DNA from: Synechococcus sp. MW101C3
Lineage (GTDB): Bacteria; Cyanobacteriota; Cyanobacteriia; PCC-6307; Cyanobiaceae
DNA length: 64,000 nt
Direction: 5' to 3'
NCBI RefSeq assembly: GCF_002252635.1
Contig: NZ_NQKX01000003.1
Coordinates: 62,001-126,000, forward strand
Shown here: one piece after another, positions 46,111 to 55,254 of the stretch
Layout of the letters: each line of letters begins with the position of its first letter
How positions within the stretch are numbered: position 1 is the first letter of the stretch
Made by a program: the position numbers and the translations under genes
Notes under the pieces: model-generated
What the model saw: only the letters and a program-made list of their open reading frames with translations
Told to the model about the DNA's origin: nothing
Databases searched by the model: none

Positions 46111-46902
46111 ATGCGCACCTTCCCTGCTCCCGCCGCATTGATGGGCCTGGCCACCGCCCTCGCGCTGGCAGCCCCCGGCCTGGCCCAAACTCCCCCGGAC
46201 CTGCAGCGCCACGCAGACAACCACGGGCAGCACGGCGACCATCACGCCGTACCCGGAATGACCGGCACACCGGGCAACCCTCCCGCGGCCAGGCCAGCCC
46301 CAGGCGATGCCGGCCATGACCATAGCCACCACGACCACAGCAGCCACGCCCATGACGTGGGCCCTGCAGGCGCCACCTACGACCTGCGCTTCATCGACGG
46401 CATGGTTCAGCACCACACCGGGGCGCTGCGGATGAGTGAAATCGTCTTCGGCATCGGCCAGCCGGGCGTGGGGGCGCTGGGCAAGGCGATCTGGCGCGAT
46501 CAGGCCAATGAGATCCGGGCGATGGGCCTCTGGCGCCGGGCCTGGTACCCCCAAGCGCCCGTCTATCCCGTGGCGCTGGCCAGCGGTGGGGATCCCAACA
46601 GCCTCAGCGGCCTCACCCGCATGAGCCAGGCCCAGATCGACGGCATGCGCATGATGGGCGCGCTCCCTACACCGCAGAACCGGGTGGTGTGGTTCCTCGA
46701 AGGCATGCTCGAGCACCACGGCGGCGCACTGGTGATGGCGCACGATGCTCTGGCCAAGAGCACCAACCCCACGATCCGTCGGTTTGCCCGCGGGGTGATC
46801 GTGGCGCAGCGCGCCGAAATCATGGAGCTGCGCCGGATGCTGGCTGTGGAGGGCCTGCGCAAGCCTGAGTACTACCGCTACGACCCCCTGTTCCGGCTCT
46901 GA
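46111..46902 (+). CDS. Exported His-rich DUF305 protein
   Basis: ATG 46111 gives a signal peptide (MRTFPAPAALMGLATALALA, cleavage near AQT). It is followed by a His/Asp-rich stretch (DNHGQHGDHH; DHSHHDHSSHAHD) likely to bind metal. The DUF305 domain has its paired motifs FIDGMVQHHTGALRM and MLEHHGGALVM. The frame extends upstream to GTG 46087, but that lies at the promoter. DUF305 proteins are ferritin-like and are often associated with copper or silver handling. The His-rich segment and MerR-type promoter point to a periplasmic metal-response role. Confidence 0.87.
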   Translation: MRTFPAPAALMGLATALALAAPGLAQTPPDLQRHADNHGQHGDHHAVPGMTGTPGNPPAARPAPGDAGHDHSHHDHSSHAHDVGPAGATYDLRFIDGMVQHHTGALRMSEIVFGIGQPGVGALGKAIWRDQANEIRAMGLWRRAWYPQAPVYPVALASGGDPNSLSGLTRMSQAQIDGMRMMGALPTPQNRVVWFLEGMLEHHGGALVMAHDALAKSTNPTIRRFARGVIVAQRAEIMELRRMLAVEGLRKPEYYRYDPLFRL

Positions 46903-46980
46903 TCAAGGCCCGTTGTACCTCAGGCTGAAGCCTCCAGAAGGAAAGGAGAGAGATCGGATCAGCCTGGGGCCCCGCCGTGA

Positions 46981-47454
46981 TCAGTTGCAGCCCTGCACGG
47001 AGATGCGATAGCTGAAGCCCAGGGCGCCCGGGTCGTTGCTGGCTCCCACCTTGAAATTCATCTGGCTGGCCTGTTTGCCCGGAATGGCAGGGAACGGACC
47101 GAACATGCGGCCTCGGCCGATCGGCGGGTTCATCGATTCATTCACCACCTGAAGGTTGGAGCCATCGGTGAACTTCATGAAGGCCTCCACCGGATAGGTG
47201 GCATTGGCGTCGGAAGAATTGGCGGTGAAAAAGAACTTGAAGCTGCTGTAGGGCTGATCAACGATGAAATCGGTGTTCCAGTTGGTTTTGCCGAAGATCC
47301 GGCCCGCACCCACCGACTTGGCCACGATCGGACTGCCCGTACCACCAATCGGCTGCAGAAACCGGCACGTCTGCGCTGTGGAGGCGACGCCAGTCGAACC
47401 GATCAGCAGCGGCACAGCCAGCAGAGGAAGCAGGCGGGAGAGCATGAGTGGCAT
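46981..47454 (-). CDS. Exported hypothetical protein
   Basis: With ATG 47454 the protein begins MPLMLSRLLPLLAVPLLIGS, a signal peptide with cleavage near STAQ. A mature domain of about 130 residues follows, with two Cys residues (TCRF near its start, QGCN at the C-terminus) likely disulfide-bonded. The longer frame to 47583 would bury the signal peptide. No known domain is recognised. Confidence 0.7.
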   Translation of the reverse strand: MPLMLSRLLPLLAVPLLIGSTGVASTAQTCRFLQPIGGTGSPIVAKSVGAGRIFGKTNWNTDFIVDQPYSSFKFFFTANSSDANATYPVEAFMKFTDGSNLQVVNESMNPPIGRGRMFGPFPAIPGKQASQMNFKVGASNDPGALGFSYRISVQGCN

Positions 47455-47623
47455 GCGAGTGGCGGCGATCGTAAGGCGCTGCTGAAACGTTGAGAACGTT
47501 TTCCCTCCATGGCCTGAGAACACGCTCACAAATCCCCCCTCGGCCGTCGGCCCCATCCACGGCGGCGGCCCAGCAGAGAGCAAGGCGGCTGTCGGGCTCA
47601 GGGGCTAGGTGATCACCAGTGAC

Positions 47624-48469
47624 TCAGCTCGCAGCGTCGTCAGCTTCCCCGTCCTCGTCAGCGTCACCGTCCTGCTGCAGCTCCAGATTGACCACCACCG
47701 GCGCATGGTCGCTGGGCTGGTCGTGGCCCCGCTCCCCCTTGTCGATCACGCAGCCGGTGGAGCAGGCGAGCAGCTCCGCACTTAGATAGATGTGATCGAT
47801 CCGCCAGCCCCGGTCGCGGTCCCAGGCACCGGTGCGGTAATCCCACCAGCTCCAGTGGCCGCTGTCGGGCTCGAACACGCGGAACACATCCACCAGCCGC
47901 TCCCCCAGCGCCGCCGTGAGCGCCTCGCGCTCCGCCGCGCTGGCCATGATGCCGCCGCTGAGGCGCTCAGGATCGTGGATGTCGCGGTCGTCAAGGGCGA
48001 TGTTGAAGTCGCCCACCATGCAGAGCGGATCGCCTTCCTGCTCCTGGGCCGCCAGATAACGGCGCAGGCAGCTGAGCCAGGCCAACTTGTACGCATACTT
48101 CTCCGACGTCAGCGCCGAGCCGTTCGGCACGTACAGGTTGAGGATCCGCACGCCGTCCACCAGGGCGCTGATCACCCGCTTCTGTTCCCCCAGCGCCACG
48201 GCTTCGGGGTCGCCGGGCAGCAGGGCCTCAAAACCGACGCACACCTGCTCGAGCGGCAACAGGCTGAGAATCGCCACGCCGTTGTAGGCCTTCTGGCCGC
48301 TGATCACCACTGCGTAGCCCAGGGCGGTGAAGGCTTCGGCGGGGAACTTGCCATCCTCCACCTTGGTTTCCTGCAGGCACAGCACATCGGGCCGCTCCCG
48401 CTGCAGCCAGGCGGTCACCTGTTCCAGTCGCATCCTGATGGAGTTCACATTCCAGGTGGCGATGCGCAT
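47624..48469 (-). CDS. xthA: Exodeoxyribonuclease III
   Basis: This 281-residue AP endonuclease/3'-exonuclease acts in base-excision repair. The blocks are all present: MRIATWNVNSIRMRL at the start (Asn7), LQETKVED (Glu34), YVPNGS, GDFNIALDDRDIH (Asp/Asn pair) and WRIDHIYLS, with SDHAPVVV at the end (Asp-His). The length is normal apart from an acidic C-terminal extension of about 20 residues. Confidence 0.95.
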   Translation of the reverse strand: MRIATWNVNSIRMRLEQVTAWLQRERPDVLCLQETKVEDGKFPAEAFTALGYAVVISGQKAYNGVAILSLLPLEQVCVGFEALLPGDPEAVALGEQKRVISALVDGVRILNLYVPNGSALTSEKYAYKLAWLSCLRRYLAAQEQEGDPLCMVGDFNIALDDRDIHDPERLSGGIMASAAEREALTAALGERLVDVFRVFEPDSGHWSWWDYRTGAWDRDRGWRIDHIYLSAELLACSTGCVIDKGERGHDQPSDHAPVVVNLELQQDGDADEDGEADDAAS

Positions 48470-48534
48470 GGGCGGAGGCGTCAGTCGAAGACCCCTAGCA
48501 TTGACTCACGCTCCGTCACCTCAGGTCACCCGTC

Positions 48535-48831
48535 ATGGTCCGTCCCGTGGCTCTTGCGGCCCTTGCCGTGCTCGCCATGCCGCTGGCGATGCCTGAGGCA
48601 CGCGCTGACAACCCCTACGCGCCGCCCACCAAGCAGCAGAACGTGTTCGACGGCCCGGGCGAGCGGCCCAAGAGCGTGCTCGATGCCACCAACCCGCTGG
48701 AGCTGATGAACCAGCTGCGCCGCAGCAGTGCCATGGACAACGCCACACCGCCGGGCGACGCCATCGACCGGGCGCTCAGAGAGATGGAGGCGCAGCCGAC
48801 GCCGGGTTCTGCGGGAGTGAAGGGGCCGTAG
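48535..48831 (+). CDS. Small exported hypothetical protein, 98 aa
   Basis: It begins MVRPVALAALAVLAMPLAMP, a signal peptide with likely cleavage after ARA, followed by a short Pro/Asn-rich mature part. It is divergent from xthA and overlaps the 3' end of the TPR gene on the other strand by 56 bases. No family is recognised. Confidence 0.6.
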   Translation: MVRPVALAALAVLAMPLAMPEARADNPYAPPTKQQNVFDGPGERPKSVLDATNPLELMNQLRRSSAMDNATPPGDAIDRALREMEAQPTPGSAGVKGP

Positions 48832-49726
48832 GAGCCCCAGCGCCTGTGGCCCCATCCGGGCTGCTGATGGACGGCGCCGGCGGATCGCTGGTGGGGGCCG
48901 GGTTCTTGGTGGCTGTTCCCTTCGTTGGCCGCTGCAGGGGTTTCAGGCCCCAGCTGGCGGCCACCTGATCCACCCGTGCATCCCATTGCTCGGGTTTCAT
49001 CGCCCGGGCCTTGGCGATCAATTCCAGCGCCAGCTTGCTGTTCCCCTGCTGTTGTTTGAGCAGGGCACGGGCCAGCACAGGCCGCACATCGCCGGGGAAG
49101 CTGGCGGCAAGGCTGCGGTAGAGGCCATCGGCCTGCTCCAGCTGGCCGCGCTGCAGCATCAGGTCGGCGAGGATCAGGCCGATCGGCAGGGCCTGGGGCT
49201 GGAGCTGCGGCTTGGTGGCCGCCACATAGGCGCTGGTGAGGTGCGTCTGGGCCTGGGCGCCGCGCCCCTGTTCCAGCTGCAGCAGCGCCATCAGCTGCAG
49301 GGCCTCGATGCGGTCGGACTTGAGGTTGAGCAGCTGACGCACTTCCCGTTCGGCGCCGGCCCGATCGTTCTGGTCGCGGCGCAGCTCCGCCAACAGCAAC
49401 CGCAACGACCAGCGATCGGGCTGTTGATCCGCCATCGCCTCCAGCAGCTGGGTGGCCTCCGCCGGTTGCTCCAGCGCCAGCAACAACTGCAGCAGGCGCC
49501 GCTGCTCCACATCACTGGCCTGGCCATCGGCCTGTTGCTGCCGCAACCGCAGCATCTCCTGCTGCAACACCTGGCGGGAACGGAGTTCGGCACTGGTGCT
49601 GGGGCCTTGCCGGCCAAGCCACCAGCCGCCGATGAGCGAGGCCAGCACCAGCAGGGCCACGCCGAAGCCCGCCAGCAGCCCGGAGCGCCTGGAGAGGGCT
49701 GAGCCGACGGACGAACGGGGCGACAT
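48776..49726 (-). CDS. TPR-type membrane-anchored protein
   Basis: From ATG 49726 (MSPRSSVGSALSRR) the protein of about 316 residues has one transmembrane helix (GFGVALLVLASLIGGWWLG). A helical-repeat region with TPR-like units follows (LLRLRQ..., QLEQADGLYRSLAASFPGD), then a Pro/Ala/Ser tail. The frame reaches back to 49747. It is probably an envelope scaffold; the partner is unknown. Confidence 0.78.
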   Translation of the reverse strand: MSPRSSVGSALSRRSGLLAGFGVALLVLASLIGGWWLGRQGPSTSAELRSRQVLQQEMLRLRQQQADGQASDVEQRRLLQLLLALEQPAEATQLLEAMADQQPDRWSLRLLLAELRRDQNDRAGAEREVRQLLNLKSDRIEALQLMALLQLEQGRGAQAQTHLTSAYVAATKPQLQPQALPIGLILADLMLQRGQLEQADGLYRSLAASFPGDVRPVLARALLKQQQGNSKLALELIAKARAMKPEQWDARVDQVAASWGLKPLQRPTKGTATKNPAPTSDPPAPSISSPDGATGAGAPTAPSLPQNPASAAPPSL

Positions 49727-49892
49727 GTGCAGGGGTGGCTGCGGCAAGTCTGACGCCTGAAGGCACAGCTAGATTCCGCTCCGGGCCGCGGAACGGCGGA
49801 TCACCCCTGATCACGCCCCCAACACCCTGATCCCGTCAGGAGTTCGCTCCCGCAGGATCCCCCGCCAGCCCTCTCTGCCAGCGCCCGCTCCA

Positions 49893-50678
49893 ATGCGCCT
49901 CCATCCGATTTCCCCGGTCACCGAGCCGATGCAGTACCGGGCCATCGGCGTGGTGCAGGGTCAGTACGTGGCCACCGATCCGGAGCACGACACCCGCGGC
50001 TTGATCCGCACGGCAGACGGCACCGAGCTGGAAGCGGTGCTGCTGGGCCGGGTACTGAGCCTGGTGCGACGTCGCCTCGATCCGGACAGGCCCCACCTGT
50101 GGGTGGTGTACCCCCGCTGCCGCGATACCGGCACCCTGCACCTGCAGATCGTGGGCGTGTGGGAACCGAGCACCCTGCTGGCCGCCGAAGCAGATGCTCC
50201 CGATGCGGATGCTGCTGCCGATCCCACGGTGGACCAGCTGCCGGAAGGCGATGGCTACTTTTCCGTGCGGGGTGAGCTGGTATTCACCCGGCCGGAGAGC
50301 GGTGAGCTGGTGGTGAAGGTGCGCCAGCAGGCCCGGGGCGAGGAAACCCGCCCGCAGCCGTTCAAGTTGCAGCTGCGCGGCGAGATCCCGCTGGAGCATC
50401 TGCGTCACTTCGTGGCCCTGCACCTGCGCCGCGATGGCCAGGCGCTGCAGGTGGAGTCGTATGAGGTGATCGGTCCGGTGGCCCAACGGGGCAATCGCGG
50501 TGGCAAAGGGCGTGGCAACGGGCGGGATGGTGCCGGCCGTGGCGCCCCCCGCGGCGGTGACCGCCGGGCCGGTGCTCCGGTGGGATCGGGCGCCAGCGGG
50601 GCGCCGGCCAGCGGAGCAGCAGCGGGCAGCCCTGTCCGCGACCCTCAACGCACCGCCATCCGGCGCCCGGGGAGCTGA
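49893..50678 (+). CDS. Conserved cyanobacterial-type hypothetical protein
   Basis: This 261-residue protein has a structured N-terminal about 190 residues (MQYRAIGVVQGQYVATDPEH, LWVVYPRCRDTGTLHLQIVG) and a Gly/Arg/Ala-rich C-terminal tail that is probably disordered and may bind nucleic acid. It is not associated with a known enzyme motif. It is followed five bases later by the HEAGH peptidase gene and is likely in one operon with it and larC. Confidence 0.68.
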   Translation: MRLHPISPVTEPMQYRAIGVVQGQYVATDPEHDTRGLIRTADGTELEAVLLGRVLSLVRRRLDPDRPHLWVVYPRCRDTGTLHLQIVGVWEPSTLLAAEADAPDADAAADPTVDQLPEGDGYFSVRGELVFTRPESGELVVKVRQQARGEETRPQPFKLQLRGEIPLEHLRHFVALHLRRDGQALQVESYEVIGPVAQRGNRGGKGRGNGRDGAGRGAPRGGDRRAGAPVGSGASGAPASGAAAGSPVRDPQRTAIRRPGS

Positions 50679-50682
50679 GGCC

Positions 50683-51381
50683 ATGGCCACGCCTGGTCCC
50701 GCAAAGCCGGTGGGGGATGGGTCCACCGCCGCGCTCAACGCCGGCATCGCCGTGGCGACGATCACGCTGCTGGCGGTGCTCGGCCCGGTGCTGGGTCTCT
50801 CGCCCTGGATCATCGCCCTGGCCGCAGGCAGCGCCCTCACCGCGCTCAGCCTCGATGCGTTGCGTTTCGGGGGACGCGGCGGCCACCTGCTGGCTGAAGC
50901 ACTGCCGGGTGGTGCGGGGCGGCTGCACCGGATCGCGGTGCACGAGGCCGGCCATGCCCTCGTCGCCGACCACGACCAGCTGCCGGTGCGGCGGGTGCTG
51001 GTGGGCAGCCTGGCCTGCCTGCGCGAAGGACTGAGCGCCAACGGCAGCACCGAATTCGAGCTGCCGGCCCACGCCAAGTTGCCGGCCGAGGAGCTGCGCC
51101 GCTGGAGCCGGGTGCTGCAGGCGGGCATGGTGGCCGAACAGCTTCTCTACGGCAACTCGCGCGGCGGCTCCGACGACAAGGCCCTGCTCGGGCGTCTCTG
51201 GGGTCTCTCCGGCTTTGATGTGGCCACCGCCCAGCTGGAGCAACGCCGCGCCCGCCGCGAGGTAGAGCAGCTGCTGCGGGCACGGCAAAACGAGCTGGAA
51301 GGGCGCGCCGAGGCCCTGGTGGCCGCCGCCCCGCGTCTGCTGCGCAGCACGGAGCCCCAGGCGGCACCCACCCCCGGCTGA
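50683..51381 (+). CDS. Small membrane peptidase-like protein with HEAGH motif (M41/FtsH-peptidase-like, no AAA domain)
   Basis: From ATG 50683 the 232-residue protein has two hydrophobic helices (about residues 22-62), then HEAGHALVADHDQLPV with the zinc-binding HExxH motif. A helical region with MVAEQLLYGNSRGGSDDK follows, which resembles the third-ligand region of FtsH peptidase (xxAExxxxGxxSxGAxxD). The AAA ATPase domain of FtsH is absent. Such stand-alone peptidase relatives occur in cyanobacteria and plants. Whether it is proteolytic is not shown. Confidence 0.75.
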   Translation: MATPGPAKPVGDGSTAALNAGIAVATITLLAVLGPVLGLSPWIIALAAGSALTALSLDALRFGGRGGHLLAEALPGGAGRLHRIAVHEAGHALVADHDQLPVRRVLVGSLACLREGLSANGSTEFELPAHAKLPAEELRRWSRVLQAGMVAEQLLYGNSRGGSDDKALLGRLWGLSGFDVATAQLEQRRARREVEQLLRARQNELEGRAEALVAAAPRLLRSTEPQAAPTPG

Positions 51382-51386
51382 CCGCC

Positions 51387-52628
51387 ATGGCGCTGGCCTA
51401 TCTGGATTGTCCGACCGGGGTGGCGGGCGACATGCTGCTGGCCGCCCTCTTCGATCTGGGCCTGCCGCGCTCCGTGGTGGAGGTCCCCCTGGCGCAACTC
51501 GGTCTGGCCGGCGCCTACCGCCTCACCGTCACCGAGGCCCGCAGCGGTGGCCAGCGCGGCGCCCGCGTCTCGGTGGAGGGACTGGAGCCGCATCCGCCGC
51601 ACCGCCACTGGCTGGAGCTGCGCGAGCAGATCGGCGCGGCGCCGCTGGAGCCGGCCCTGAAGCAGCGGGTGCTGGCGGTGTTCACCCGCCTGGCCGAAGC
51701 CGAGGGCCGGGTGCACGGCCATGCCCCTGAGCAGGTGCACTTCCATGAGGTGGGGGCCGTCGATGCCTTGGTCGACGTGGTGGGCGTGTGCGCCGGGCTG
51801 CTGCACTTCCAGGTGGAGCCGCTGATCTGTGCGCCGCCGCCGGCCGGCCACGGCACGGTGCGCTCCGCCCATGGCCTGCTGCCGCTGCCGGCCCCGGCGG
51901 TGCTGGAGCTCGCGCGCGCGCGGCAGGTGCCCCTGGCCGGCGCCGCTGAGCTGCCGGCCGGGGAGCTCACCACCCCCACCGGCATGGCGCTGCTGAGTGA
52001 ATGGGCCACGGCCTTCGGCGCCCAGCCCTCGATGGTGCCCAGCGCCGTGGGCATCGGCCTGGGTCACCGCGTGCTCGATCGCCCCAACCTGCTGCGGCTC
52101 TGGCTGGGCGAGGCCAGCGCCCCCCCGATGGCCGGGCACGCGCTGCTGGAAACGGTGCTGCTCCAGCAGGCGCAGATCGATGACGCCAGCGCCGAAGATC
52201 TGGCCTTCCTGGCCGACGAACTACGCCGAGCCGGTGCCCTGGAGGTGTTCAGCCAGCCGGCGTTGATGAAGAAGGGACGCAGCGGCGTGCTGCTCAGCGT
52301 GGTGGCACACCCCCAGGCGGCGCCAGCGCTGCGGGCGATCTGGTGGCGGCATGGCACCAGCCTCGGGGTGCGGGAGCAGCTGCAGCAGCGCTGGTGCCTG
52401 CCGCGCCACCAGGCCCAGCTGGCCACCCCCTGGGGGCCGGTGCGGGTGAAGGTGTCGCTGCTGCCCGATGGCCAGCGCCAGCTCAAGGCCGAGCACGACG
52501 ACCTGATCGCCTTGGCCAGGCGCGAGCAGCTCAGCCTGCGGCAGGTGCGCGCGGCGGTGCAGCAGGCGCTCGCCGACCCGGCCGCCCTGGCCGAGCACAA
52601 TGCGGCGGCGATGCCGGACCAGGACTGA
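51387..52628 (+). CDS. larC: Nickel-pincer cofactor biosynthesis protein LarC
   Basis: This 413-residue protein inserts nickel into the pyridinium-dithiocarboxylate cofactor of lactate-racemase-type enzymes. The family start MALAYLDCPTGVAGDMLLAA and the block VHFHEVGAVDALVDVVGVC are clear, as are ELTTPTGMALL and the C-terminal MKKGRSGVLLSVV. LarB, LarE or a LarA homolog are not in the window. The start follows the peptidase gene by five bases, and the stop overlaps the next ATG (TGATG). Confidence 0.92.
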   Translation: MALAYLDCPTGVAGDMLLAALFDLGLPRSVVEVPLAQLGLAGAYRLTVTEARSGGQRGARVSVEGLEPHPPHRHWLELREQIGAAPLEPALKQRVLAVFTRLAEAEGRVHGHAPEQVHFHEVGAVDALVDVVGVCAGLLHFQVEPLICAPPPAGHGTVRSAHGLLPLPAPAVLELARARQVPLAGAAELPAGELTTPTGMALLSEWATAFGAQPSMVPSAVGIGLGHRVLDRPNLLRLWLGEASAPPMAGHALLETVLLQQAQIDDASAEDLAFLADELRRAGALEVFSQPALMKKGRSGVLLSVVAHPQAAPALRAIWWRHGTSLGVREQLQQRWCLPRHQAQLATPWGPVRVKVSLLPDGQRQLKAEHDDLIALARREQLSLRQVRAAVQQALADPAALAEHNAAAMPDQD

Positions 52629-53620
52629 TGCCCAACCTGCGCCACCTGGTGACCTCCCTGCCCGGCGGCGTGCGGCTCTGGGCGAGCCTGCTCAGCTTCG
52701 GCTTTCTGTTCGCCGCCCTGCTGGCCAATGCGCCGCAACTGCTGGCACTGCGACTGGATCCACAGGGCTGGCTGTGGCTGGTGGTCGGCACGGGGGTAAG
52801 CCTGCTGAGCCTGGTGGTCAACGGGCTGGCCTGGAGCGTGGGGCTGCAGTGGCTGGGGGCACGACCCCGCTGGGACACCTGCGTGCGGCTCTACCTGCGC
52901 AGCAACCTGCTCAAGTACCTGCCCGGCGGGTTCTGGCACCTGGCCTCACGCGTGCAGTCGCTGCGGACGGGGCCGGAAGCGCCAGCCGCCGATTGCCCCA
53001 CGCCTCAGGCGCCCCATCCGCTGGCCAGCCGCGAGCCCGTGGGCACGGCACTGGCTCTGGTGGCCGTGCTGCTCGATCCCCTGCTGGCGGCGAGTGTCGC
53101 CCTGGCAATGGTGCCGATCGGCGGCTGGCAAGACGGGCTGGCACTGGTGGCGCCGCTGCCGTTGATCGGCCTGATGCCGGGTTGGTCGAACCGTGTTCTG
53201 AACCGGCTGCAGCGGCAGCGGGCGCGCCAGCTCTCGCTCGATGACGCCACTGACAAACTGCCGCCGGTGTCTCTGCCCGGCTACCCGCTGCTGCCCCTGC
53301 TGGCCCAGGTCCCGTTCGTGCTACTTCGCTTCGCCGGCTTTGCCTGCGCCGTGATCGCCTTCGATCAGCAGCTGTCACTCAGCTGGCCGGTCTGGCTGGC
53401 GGGCTTCGCCCTGGCCTGGACGGCCGGGCTGGTGGTGCCGGGTGCTCCCGGGGGCCTCGGGGTGTTCGAAGCGGTGCTGGTGCTCCGGCTCGGCGGCCAG
53501 GTGCCGGAGGCGCCGTTGCTGGCGGTGGCCCTCAGCTACCGCGTGGTTGTCACCGTGGCCGACCTGTTCGGGGCACTCACGGCCCGCCTGGACGAACAGC
53601 TGGCCAGTGAACGCGCCTGA
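52628..53620 (+). CDS. UPF0104/LPG-synthase-type integral membrane protein
   Basis: From the ATG overlapping the larC stop, the 330-residue protein has about seven or eight hydrophobic helices. It also has the motifs RSNLLKYLPGGFWHLASR near residue 95 and VPGAPGGLGVFEAVLV near residue 270. These are typical of the lysylphosphatidylglycerol-synthase transmembrane region family (YbhN/UPF0104). The aminoacyl-transfer domain is absent, so the function is probably in lipid or glycan handling. Confidence 0.82.
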   Translation: MPNLRHLVTSLPGGVRLWASLLSFGFLFAALLANAPQLLALRLDPQGWLWLVVGTGVSLLSLVVNGLAWSVGLQWLGARPRWDTCVRLYLRSNLLKYLPGGFWHLASRVQSLRTGPEAPAADCPTPQAPHPLASREPVGTALALVAVLLDPLLAASVALAMVPIGGWQDGLALVAPLPLIGLMPGWSNRVLNRLQRQRARQLSLDDATDKLPPVSLPGYPLLPLLAQVPFVLLRFAGFACAVIAFDQQLSLSWPVWLAGFALAWTAGLVVPGAPGGLGVFEAVLVLRLGGQVPEAPLLAVALSYRVVVTVADLFGALTARLDEQLASERA

Positions 53621-53694
53621 TCGGTGCACAGGCGGTCGAGAACGGAACAATCACGACAACGCCATGGTCTGTCCAGGATTCGCAACAGCATCTA

Positions 53695-54204
53695 TTGTTG
53701 AGAAGCACAGCCGCCCACCTGGTGCCCACCCGTTCAGCCACTGGTAGGGGCCAGGTTCCCGCGATTCCTGAAGGCCTGCGCAACAGCCTCCACGGCCGCG
53801 GGCAGCGGCTGACGCCCCAGCGCCAGCGGGTGCTCGATCTGTTCCGCCGCATCGGTGAAGGCAGCCACCTGAGTGCCGAAGAAGTGCACCAACGGCTGCT
53901 GGGGGAGCAGACGCGCGTGTCACTGGCCACTGTGTACCGCACGTTGCGCCTGCTCAGTGCCCTGGAGCTGCTGCGGGAACTGGAGCTGCCGGAAGGCGGA
54001 CGGCGCTTTGAGCTGGCCAGCGACAGCCACCGCGATCACCACCACCTCGTGTGCGTGAGCTGCGGCCGCACCGAGGAGTTCGACAGCGCGCAGGTGATGG
54101 CAGCAGGAGAAACGGCCGCCCAGACCCACGGCTTCCGCCTGCTGGAGTGTGTGCTCACCGTGCGGGCGCTGTGTCCCCGCTGTGCTGCTGCCGCCCCACG
54201 CTGA
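53695..54204 (+). CDS. Fur-family metalloregulator
   Basis: The frame has a winged-helix DNA-binding half (LTPQRQRVLDLFRR, VSLATVYRTLRLL). The metal-binding half has DSHRDHHHLVCVSCGRTEEFDS (His cluster and CxxC) and a second CxxxC-like pair (ALCPRCA). Start candidates are TTG 53695 and GTG 53722. The family includes Fur, Zur and PerR. The neighbouring ferritins, isiA/isiB and FutC-like ATPase favour an iron- or peroxide-related role. An inverted repeat CAACA-N7-TTGTTG lies just upstream and may be an autoregulatory site. Confidence 0.88.
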   Translation: MLRSTAAHLVPTRSATGRGQVPAIPEGLRNSLHGRGQRLTPQRQRVLDLFRRIGEGSHLSAEEVHQRLLGEQTRVSLATVYRTLRLLSALELLRELELPEGGRRFELASDSHRDHHHLVCVSCGRTEEFDSAQVMAAGETAAQTHGFRLLECVLTVRALCPRCAAAAPR

Positions 54205-54570
54205 GCGGCGCCACTGCAGCCGCCCCCCTCTGGTCCTGGTCCACAGCCGTGACCAGCGCGGCTCCAGGGAAGCCCAGCTCCGGAGCCGTGAGGCCGAGCT
54301 GTTGATGGGCCCAGTTGGTGGCCAGCGCGGCCAGCAGGGAAGCACGATCACCGCGAATGCGAAGCATGGGGAACGAAGTGGGAATGGGATCAGGTTGCGT
54401 CGACGCCGCACAAAGGCCAGCACCGTCACCACATGCGAAGCGCCCAAATAGCACCAGACGCCGTTGCCAAAGCCCAGGCCAGCAGAGCCCCAGTCCTTAC
54501 CTGCAAGTACCAGGTGGCCGATCGTCCACAGGCGATCCGACGCCAGGAACCCCCCGCCGGCGTCCAGGGC
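54205..54570. other. Intergenic stretch, possible decayed minus-strand ORF
   Basis: Two minus-strand frames here contain short plausible stretches (LWTIGHLVLAGKDWGSAGLG and ATNWAHQQLGLTAPELGFPG), but neither is continuous. It may be a frameshifted small membrane-protein gene. I cannot name a family. Confidence 0.3.
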
Positions 54571-54581
54571 TTGCAACTACC

Positions 54582-54653
54582 AGTTGCTATTGAGAACCAC
54601 TTGCAAAAAGGCGGCACAGCTGTTTAGAGTGCGAGTCATTCTCAATAAGCCCC
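54582..54653. promoter_or_regulatory. Inverted pair of Fur-box-like sites upstream of the Crp-family gene
   Basis: Two copies of an 18-base element, TATTGAGAAnnACTnGCA, face each other. The plus-strand copy is at about 54585-54602; the other, on the minus strand, ends at about 54652. They are about 30 bases apart and directly precede the GTG start at 54658. The TTGAGAA..TTCTCAA core resembles iron-box halves recognised by Fur. The layout suggests two dimers around one promoter. Confidence 0.5.
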
Positions 54654-54657
54654 ATCC

Positions 54658-55254
54658 GTGAGTTTCCGCTTTCTGCCCGATCAGCCCGCGGCTGCTGTAC
54701 GCATGCCCACCGGCCAGACGGTGCTCCTCGATCCCCTGCACCGTCCCAGTGGCAGCTGCATCGAGGTGCTGGAAGGCATCGCCCGGGTGTACTGCCCCTG
54801 CGAGGAAACCGAGGGCATGACCCTCGCCTTTCTCCAACCCGGCGATCAACTGCGCACCGACCGCCTCTGCAGTGAAGGGGTCTGCGTGGAGGCGCTCACG
54901 CCCCTGTGTTTCCGCAGTGACGGCGAAGCGGGCACGGGTGATGGCTTTGACCCCGTCAATGAATGGACGCTGCAACTGCTGCGCATCCGCCACCTCGGCA
55001 GTGCCGAGCAACGGCTCCATGCCCTGTTCGGTCTGCTGGTGCGCCGCCTGGGGCGCCGCTGCGGTCCCTGGTGCGACCTTCCCTTCCGCCTCACCCACGA
55101 ACGCATCGGTGAACTGATCGGCACCACCCGCGTCACCACCACCCGGCTGATCTCGCGGATCCGGCAGGCAGAACTGATGGAAGCGCCCAGCGGCCAGACG
55201 GGCATGCGCGTGGCCCCTTCCCTGGTGGAGTCCGCACCGCTGGCGGCGGCTTGA
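54658..55254 (+). CDS. Crp/FNR-family transcription regulator
   Basis: In this 198-residue protein, the N-terminal about 110 residues are a reduced cyclic-nucleotide-binding-like beta-barrel. The C-terminus has a winged helix-turn-helix with ThERIGELIGTTRVTTTRLISRI-like sequence near residue 150. The start is GTG 54658. The Cys residues CPCEE and the short length recall the cyanobacterial NtcA/Crp paralogs. The iron-box pair upstream and the ferritin/isi neighbours suggest a role in the iron-stress response. The ligand is unknown. Confidence 0.85.
   Translation: MSFRFLPDQPAAAVRMPTGQTVLLDPLHRPSGSCIEVLEGIARVYCPCEETEGMTLAFLQPGDQLRTDRLCSEGVCVEALTPLCFRSDGEAGTGDGFDPVNEWTLQLLRIRHLGSAEQRLHALFGLLVRRLGRRCGPWCDLPFRLTHERIGELIGTTRVTTTRLISRIRQAELMEAPSGQTGMRVAPSLVESAPLAAA

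Noticed and set aside
49836-52139. Long minus-strand ORFs over larC and the neighbouring genes
   Set aside because: Low-complexity, Arg/Ala/Gly-rich frames opposite to well-supported genes.
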